Shown here one piece after another: positions 58,208 through 64,000 of a stretch of DNA of 64,000 nt. The translations under genes and the position numbers were made by a program. The first letter of the stretch is position 1, and each line of letters starts with the position of its first letter. Source of the stretch: Darksidea phi (taxonomy: Eukaryota; Ascomycota; Dothideomycetes; Pleosporales; Lentitheciaceae); contig JASJFT010000009.1 of assembly GCA_030770425.1 (NCBI GenBank), forward strand, positions 186,001-250,000, read 5' to 3'. The notes under the pieces are model-generated. The model was not told where the DNA came from. It worked only from the letters and a program-made list of their open reading frames with translations, and searched no databases.

Positions 58208-59315
58208 TCAATCAATCCCGTCACTTGCAATGCCCTGCTTCTTTCGATCCTCTATTCGCTTCTTCGTCTTGCCTTTCGCATCCTCCACCCATTTATCATA
58301 TGCCCCACCGCCCTGTGCTAACTTTGCCTTTGTGACGCCCTTCATCAGCTCGCCCACAAATCCAACGAAGTTGTGCCGCCTCAGCGCGTTCTCCCATAAC
58401 CAAGCGTTGCGCTTTTCCTCCTGCTCTTCCAACGCCTCCATATCGCCAATTTCTCGAGCGCGGATTCGCTGATCTTGGACGCAAGCGAGAAGATTAAATC
58501 GGATCTCGGTGGCTGGATAGCGGCCGATGCGCCGCTGGAGGACGGGTATGACTTTATCCGGGAATTGCTGGGTTGTGCATTCGCCGTGGAAGATGGGTGC
58601 GGGTTGGAGCCCGTCAAGTTCGTAGAGCTTGTTGTTTATTGAGGTGTAGCTGCTAGTGCATTAGCGGTGTCCCGGATCGAAATGACGGGCGGCTTCCTTA
58701 CGCAATGAAGTGGTAGACGTCGTCATCTTCGGTCGCAGTTCTCTGCGTCTCGTCGATGAAGGGTGATGACCTAGCGAAGGAATTGTGCACCTCCCGGATG
58801 ATATCCGAGTTCGTCAATGTGTCTCCACGGAACTACAGAGGTTTCACATATCAGCAGCCAGCTCTAGTCCGTATTCCGCAGTGTGAACGCACCTCCGGCG
58901 GGAACTCTTTCGTGAATTCCTTGAACTCTTTCAGATCCTTTCCGATATCCACCTCCCCATCCTTATTCAGTAGCACTGACAGTAGTGCTTGTGTGCCACA
59001 TGCGTTCTGTATCGTCTGCGCGGCGAAGAAGATGTTGTTCGCCGCCTCGTGGTCGAAGCTGCCGTCTTTCGGGGTTTCTGATCGTGTCTCGCCAGTAGGG
59101 TATTTGAAGAGGAAGATGACGCCGTATATCTTGCCCAAGCGCTTCAGCTCCTCAGGCTCAAGGGTCATGAGCTCTTCGAACTGCACATCTTTAACGCCGA
59201 GCTTCTCGATGAGGTATGTGAACACGCCCTGGACATGGTCAGCAAATATGTACACGTACGAAAGATCAGACAAGTTTACAGCATCGCTTTCTATTGTGTT
59301 CCAGCCTCCGGACAT
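58208..59315 (-). CDS. Ubiquitin C-terminal hydrolase, UCH37/UCHL5 type
   Basis: Exons 59315-59280, 59228-58893, 58832-58702 and 58649-58208 join in phase to 314 residues; introns are 51, 60 and 52 bp. The start [12 protein letters not shown] / [20 protein letters not shown] is a near-canonical UCH37 N-terminus once intron 1 is removed. Catalytic residues are all present: oxyanion Gln83 and Cys89 in [11 protein letters not shown], His165 in VYHFI, Asp180 in YELDG, each one residue from the positions known for human UCHL5. The helical C-terminal extension ([20 protein letters not shown], then FVGELMKG) resembles the proteasome- and INO80-binding ULD/KEKE-type tail, ending in a Lys-rich segment. 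It removes ubiquitin from chains, probably at the proteasome. Intron 1 is 51 bp and stop-free, so retention would add 17 residues in frame. Orthology is firm. Confidence 0.93.
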
Positions 59316-59553
59316 ATTGGGTGCCAAAAGAGGTGTAGTCGAAGTATTTGCGGGGTGTAATGGGAACCTTGCCTCGCACGCTTAGCGCCGGAGTTAACGT
59401 CGGGCCTTTAATTTTCCGATTCATATACGCTGGCTAGTAATGAGAGACGTTTGCAGAAAGTGTATATACATGGCGGTCGCGGATTAACGTAACAAGCTTT
59501 ATATGTCTGGCATGCTCACTTGCTTTAATACTTAATAACGGCACTGTCGTGAT

Positions 59554-59845
59554 TTATAAAAATCTTTCCGATCCTCTGCAGGTGCGGAAGGTTGCTAGAA
59601 GAGCAATTTCAATGCTAGTGGACTTTGGGCGATCGGTTTGAAGTACAAGTGGAGAAGGCAGGCCTTTTTTCATCGTGGAATCTATGAGACCCGGAGAAAA
59701 ATACATTGAACTCACATCTTGCAGCATCCTCTTTACCATCCCAAATCTTCACCAATGTAACCTCATCCGGTCTCTCTTCACTCAGATAATGCCACTTCTG
59801 CCCCTCATCATGGATGATGCCGACGGTTTGACCTTGCAAATCATG
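59554..59845 (-). pseudogene. C-terminal fragment of CmcJ/AsaB-type oxygenase-like protein
   Basis: Two minus-strand blocks match the end of the fungal CmcJ/AsaB-like hydroxylase/desaturase family: IIHDEGQKWHYLSEERPDEV with TLVKIWDG (59845-59716), then STMKKGLPSPLVLQTDRPKS with TSIEIALLATF (59681-59554), ending at a stop. A GTAAAG donor inside the first block or a GTGAGT donor at 59715, paired with the CATAG acceptor at 59682, joins them in phase (intron 55 or 34 bp). Upstream there is an in-frame stop and no sign of the N-terminal 200 or so residues, so the gene is truncated or has undetected diverged exons. Confidence 0.45.
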
Positions 59846-60340
59846 CTATTTGCTGTAGAGACAGCAGGGGTGGATGCGCGAGGGTGGGAGAGTAGTCCCT
59901 TAGAGGGCAATTTTGACATTGTGCGCTCGCGCGTGGCCCTCCTAGTTCTAACAACCTTCTTATATGTTAAGGTATTGAGGATAAAATAATTTTTATATTA
60001 CCTTGTTAAGCCATTCCGCGAGTTTGATCACGCGATGGCTACTACTTATTCGATGTGGCTCACATTCTTTGCAGCTTTTCCGACGGCCCCTTCTAATTCT
60101 AACCCTCAGCACCCGGAAACCCACGGATTTTGGCTTTGGCATTACTCGAGATATGAGTCAAGGCAAGCGTGTGTCAAAGGAGTGAGTAGGAGTACTTCAA
60201 AGATCAAATTAAGCATGCGTCATATACTATTGCGATTTCCCAAGAAGCTTCCTCAATCCTTTCATTTTCCTCCATCACCCTCCAAGCCCAAACCGCGTCC
60301 CAGCCCGACGACTAAAGAATCCCATCTCCTTCGGGTCCCC
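59846..60340. other. Intergenic
   Basis: No supported gene. The first 200 bp would be expected to hold the missing upstream exons of the oxygenase fragment, but show none. Confidence 0.4.
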
Positions 60341-61186
60341 TTATCCCCAAATATCCGCAAATGGATCGTTAGCGCCATCTGTCCACCTAACCTGCTCGAC
60401 TCGAGCCGCTAGATAGTCCGTGACATCCCTCCCAAAAATACTTTCCACCCACGCATACATAACGTCTGAGCCCGCGGAAAGCCCACTGCCAGTCCAAATA
60501 TTCCCATCTTGGACCCAGCGCGCCCTATCAACCCACTGGACCTTCGGCCAGGTCGTCTTAATCCAAGGAAGGCTATACTTGTTGCTGGTAGCCCGGCGGC
60601 CGTCGAGAATGCCGGACCGCGAGAGGATGGTAGACCCAGTACAGACGCTGACAATGGAGTTGAGACGGGGATATATTTGCTTGACGAAGGCAACCTCCGC
60701 AGCCATCTCTTGGCCTACCGTACCGCCACCTGGGACGATTAGGACTTCGAGCTGGCTCAATACCTTGGTCACGTTCGCGCCGTTTTCCTGTCCTTTCAAT
60801 GGCGGATATGGCTCCACCCAGGTCTTGCCGCTGCGCGCCAGCACCGCGTCCAGAGTGTCTGTTGGCACAATCGCCTGGCCGAAGTCACTATATGGAGCCG
60901 TCCTGTTGGAAACCCCGTTAATGAGGCGGGTGGAGACAGGTTCGAGGGTGGCGGAGAGGACGGAGAGGTGAATTCCTAGTTCCGGGTAGTTAAAGGCCAG
61001 TCCGTCGAGAACAGTGACGGGATTGAGGGCGTCGCCTGTTGCAAAGGAAGGCCGGACGACTACCCCGAAGTGTTTTGGAAAAGTGACATTTTTCGGGAGC
61101 GGAGGAGGATTTTTATCGAGCTTGGCGAAAGTGGGAGTGAGGACTGAGAGAAGAGCAAAAGGGTAGAGGAGTCCTTGGAGACGCAT
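60341..61186 (-). CDS. Secreted DJ-1/PfpI-family protein
   Basis: A single exon of 281 residues with a clear signal peptide (LLYPFALLSVLTPTFA). The DJ-1/PfpI fold is indicated by FGVVVRPSFATGDALNPVTVLDGL, LEVLIVPGGGT at about 146-156, and SVCTGSTILSRSGILDGRRATSNK, where Cys182 is the nucleophile-elbow cysteine. WIKTTWPKVQWVDRARWVQDGNIWT and GLSAGSDVMYAWVE complete the type seen in the intracellular-protease-like/AraC-N subgroup. Intracellular relatives act on small thiol or cyanide adducts or as chaperones; the substrate of a secreted form is unknown. One N-glycosylation site precedes the core (NVT), another follows NGVSNRT. Confidence 0.9.
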   Translation of the reverse strand: MRLQGLLYPFALLSVLTPTFAKLDKNPPPLPKNVTFPKHFGVVVRPSFATGDALNPVTVLDGLAFNYPELGIHLSVLSATLEPVSTRLINGVSNRTAPYSDFGQAIVPTDTLDAVLARSGKTWVEPYPPLKGQENGANVTKVLSQLEVLIVPGGGTVGQEMAAEVAFVKQIYPRLNSIVSVCTGSTILSRSGILDGRRATSNKYSLPWIKTTWPKVQWVDRARWVQDGNIWTGSGLSAGSDVMYAWVESIFGRDVTDYLAARVEQVRWTDGANDPFADIWG

Positions 61187-64000
61187 GATGGAGTATTGGT
61201 TGGGTGGATTTTGTTATTAGAATCTTCTTAGCGGAGAGGTCCGAATTCCGTTAATGATGGGGAATTTCAGATGTCTTCTTCGATGGGGTTATCTTGACAA
61301 GTGGAGATCTCTTTATACCACAAAAGAGAATATCATTTCCCACCCTTATAATTCACCAGCTCCTGTCCGTATGCCGTTTTTCCTTCTCTTGAGCTCATTT
61401 CTGTTTATCCAAATGATATTCAGAGCACATTTCCCCTCAGACAGCTTATCGCATCGCTCACAGACACGGCGCCAAGCATCACCAGATATGCAACCACGGG
61501 CAAAATTCTCTGCAATATCCTACAACCAGCGGGATTCGGCGCTGAGTTTTGATCTGCAATTGTCGACTGGAAAGGTATGTCGCACGACAGGCTTTTATCG
61601 ACGTGATGTGTTTGCGCGGGTTTGAGAACGTTTCCCTGAACCACCTGACATCGCGTCTTTGCATGGAATCCATGTAGATATGTGAACCAGGGTTAATCTG
61701 ACTGCGCGAATCTGGGAAAGTTTCCAAGGACCGCGTCATAAGCAACTCAGCTTAATTGCTTTTAATTACTTCCAATTGCAGCTGAGAAATCATCAAATGT
61801 GGGATGTCAAAGTGAGTGTTTAACAAGATCTGGTGCGTGAGGAAGGCCTTAAGGCGCGAAATTGATTACGACCCAAGAGTCTATTGCTAGAAAGGTTGCG
61901 GTGAACGGAGGTTATCGTAAAGAAAAGATTGGCATCGCTAGTGCGTCGATCGCAACGCCATGTTTCTCAAAGTCTTTTCCCCTGGAGTATGTAATTTTGA
62001 AGAGAAAGCTCTGTTGTAAAGGGTACTTGCTGCCAGCCCCGGCCCGAAGAGCGAGCAAGTGAAAGTCGCACTTCCGCGTAGCCCCTATTCTCATCAAGGA
62101 GAACCAACGGACGGCTCTAGGACAATTCTAAGACAACCTATACACGGAAGAGACTATTAGTTGTAATAACGGGGAAACATAGTTCCGAATATTTGTTTCC
62201 ACCCCTCCTGATACTTGGTGTATATATCTAGAAATTCGTCTTCGTCTGCGTTGCCTTTCCTTTAATTACTAGGTTGTAGGCGCACGCTACGCCTTCGCTC
62301 TCTAGGTCTACGTGCCCTTACTCTAGTTCATTAAACGAGCTCCCTAGTACCCAGTCTAGACGCAGTACGGTCTGCTGAGCACCGCTACCACTAGTCCCGT
62401 AGATGTTTATATTCATGTATCTGTGCGCGCTTAGCACTATTATTCAAGCATACTAAGCAATTAAGAATAGCTTGAGGGTTTATGTTATTTAGTACTTTAC
62501 CTCACGGTGGCTATACCGTTAGGATAGGCTTTTATTTCGTCGTTTCTATGATTCTGATGCTACATGTGAATAAATAGTAGAGATAGTAATCAAATGTTAC
62601 TTAAGACTACCACCCCTAAAATTGCAAAAATTGCTTTAACCGCTCATTCAACTATTCATTTGACCTAGAGAATGTCTCTCCGCAGAGAGCACAATGAATG
62701 TAGAAAGAGTTGATATTTGACGGAGTTGTGTGAGAAGATGAAGAAAGCCACATGAACAACAGGCAGCTTTTATACATGCTACCCCATGAAACTCCGGTCC
62801 ATATACTCGCCTTACTAGAGTTTGTAGATGAAAGAGCCATCAAGTACGTTAAATCTGGTATTAAGAACAGTTATCCATAGACCGCGCCGAGGCCTACTTA
62901 CGTTGAATTACAACACCAAAAAACGCCCTCGGGCACTAACTACAGTCGTCGCTACGATTGTCAGCCTTCTTAGAGAGAGTTGGAAATAGCAGATACATGC
63001 ACGAGCGGTTGCTCTTAATAAAGAACTAAGTTGATTCAGGGCGTACAGGGAGATCACGTCTGCAACTTGAGACACTAATCGGGAAATTGTTCCACTCAGC
63101 AAGATGTCAGCACCAACGACCTATAGACTTTCAACGCATTCGCATCCTTTGTTCCACGAATTCTCGCTCTTAAGACACACTTCTTCTTTTCGATTCGAGA
63201 AGGCATTCCTTTAATATATTTGTCTCTTCGTTCTCCCCAAACAATCAGGAGTGACTTCTGCCGTAATGATGGGGACCTTTGCACGATCGGCTGTATTTTC
63301 TACTCCACAGTTGGTCTTTGTCCCAGGACCGATTTTCAATAGTCTCTTGCTGGGCGCTTCCCAGATGACAGCTATTTGACGACTAATCACCCTACGGTAA
63401 CCAAGTCAAATTGGCGTATTTTCGGTGGCCGTGGATATGCTCTGGAGAGGATTGGACGGTGTGGGAGCTGTTGTTTTCCCTGATTATATTGCCTTATTAT
63501 GTTCAACGTTTCGACAGCATCGATGTTCCAAATATTACCTCGTCGATCTGGGATATCTCTTACGATCGATAGTATCGTATATAGCTCTATAGCTCTATTA
63601 TCGTCTAGAAGGTGTGGGTATAGTACCTTTACTATGTATAAACTCCTACTGTGTTTCATACGGACTTTGCAAAAGAGACTCCCGCTATGAAAGTAAATTA
63701 ATACTAAACGTATAGGAGCCTATGGTGCTCCTACAGTAAAGTAGCAAGCATTTCGCGTCTAATACGGTGGGTTTACAGTAGCAAGGATAATACTAAAGCA
63801 GTAAGAAAAGTAACAAATATCTCCGCACACCATATTTTCATGAAGTCTTCGCTTTTAACAAGAGCTCGGCCGTGAAAAGTGTACATCAATTGGAAGGTTA
63901 TTGCATACAATCGCTGCTTAGATGACATTTGAGCTCAGCTAGTGGGTGGTAGTTTAATACGCTACTGTGTACTGTAGTGCAGTCGTTTCCCATGTCAAAT
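61187..64000. other. 2.8-kb AT-rich right end, no supported gene
   Basis: Frames are short and domain-free. 62150-62650 and 63480-63800 are rich in TA dinucleotides and short palindromic AT words, suggestive of RIP-altered repeats. A segment at 63630-63690 resembles 41551-41605. No telomeric repeat, tRNA or TIR was seen. Confidence 0.4.

Overview
The window is nuclear DNA of a filamentous ascomycete (Pezizomycotina; a more precise placement such as Dothideomycetes is only a guess). The evidence is: short GT-AG introns (about 45-150 bp) with fungal branch sites; family content such as a Zn2Cys6 regulator, a fungal P450, two HET-domain proteins, GH55 and GH125; decayed Tc1/mariner copies whose in-frame stops look like repeat-induced point mutation (RIP); and a Pol III tRNA gene. 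I found no bacterial operons, rRNA or CRISPR. Spliced gene models below were built by hand from splice signals, reading-frame phase and family motifs.

Layout. 0-4.1 kb: a poorly supported acidic ORF pair and a disordered protein with an AMPK-type glycogen-binding N-terminus. 4.1-6.8 kb: no convincing gene. 6.8-13.8 kb: a secreted GH125 mannosidase, a divergently transcribed Zn2Cys6 (Upc2-like) regulator, a transposon relic and a five-exon P450. 17-21.4 kb: the Pus7/TruD pseudouridine synthase and a 96-residue membrane protein. 22.3-31.6 kb: a mariner relic, a short-chain dehydrogenase, a GH55 beta-1,3-glucanase and a seven-exon PLP aminotransferase with one defective-looking splice donor. 32.7-41 kb: a conserved housekeeping block on the plus strand: a conserved 866-residue protein, sideroflexin, and the ER lumenal Hsp70 Lhs1 ending in RDEL.

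41.7-51.5 kb is an accessory island: two miniature mariner relics bracket a small secreted six-cysteine protein, followed by two same-strand HET genes. One carries 14 ankyrin units, many nearly identical. 54-61.2 kb returns to conserved genes: a membrane-anchored coiled-coil protein, a tRNA-Pro gene, a UCH37-type deubiquitinase, a broken CmcJ/AsaB-type oxygenase tail and a secreted DJ-1/PfpI protein. The last 2.8 kb is AT-rich with no gene I can support.

The most unusual object is the tRNA-Pro(UGG) gene at 57285-57424. Besides an ordinary 17-nt tRNA intron at 37/38, it has a 51-nt insertion exactly between positions 53 and 54 (T stem/T loop). That insertion has every hallmark of a spliceosomal intron: GTAAGT donor, ACTAAT branch site, GCAG acceptor, and a length equal to the protein-gene introns nearby. 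Removing it restores a perfect T arm and B box. A second notable pattern is a 54-bp (18-codon) tandem repeat derived from the mariner transposase, present in different copy numbers in all four transposon relics.
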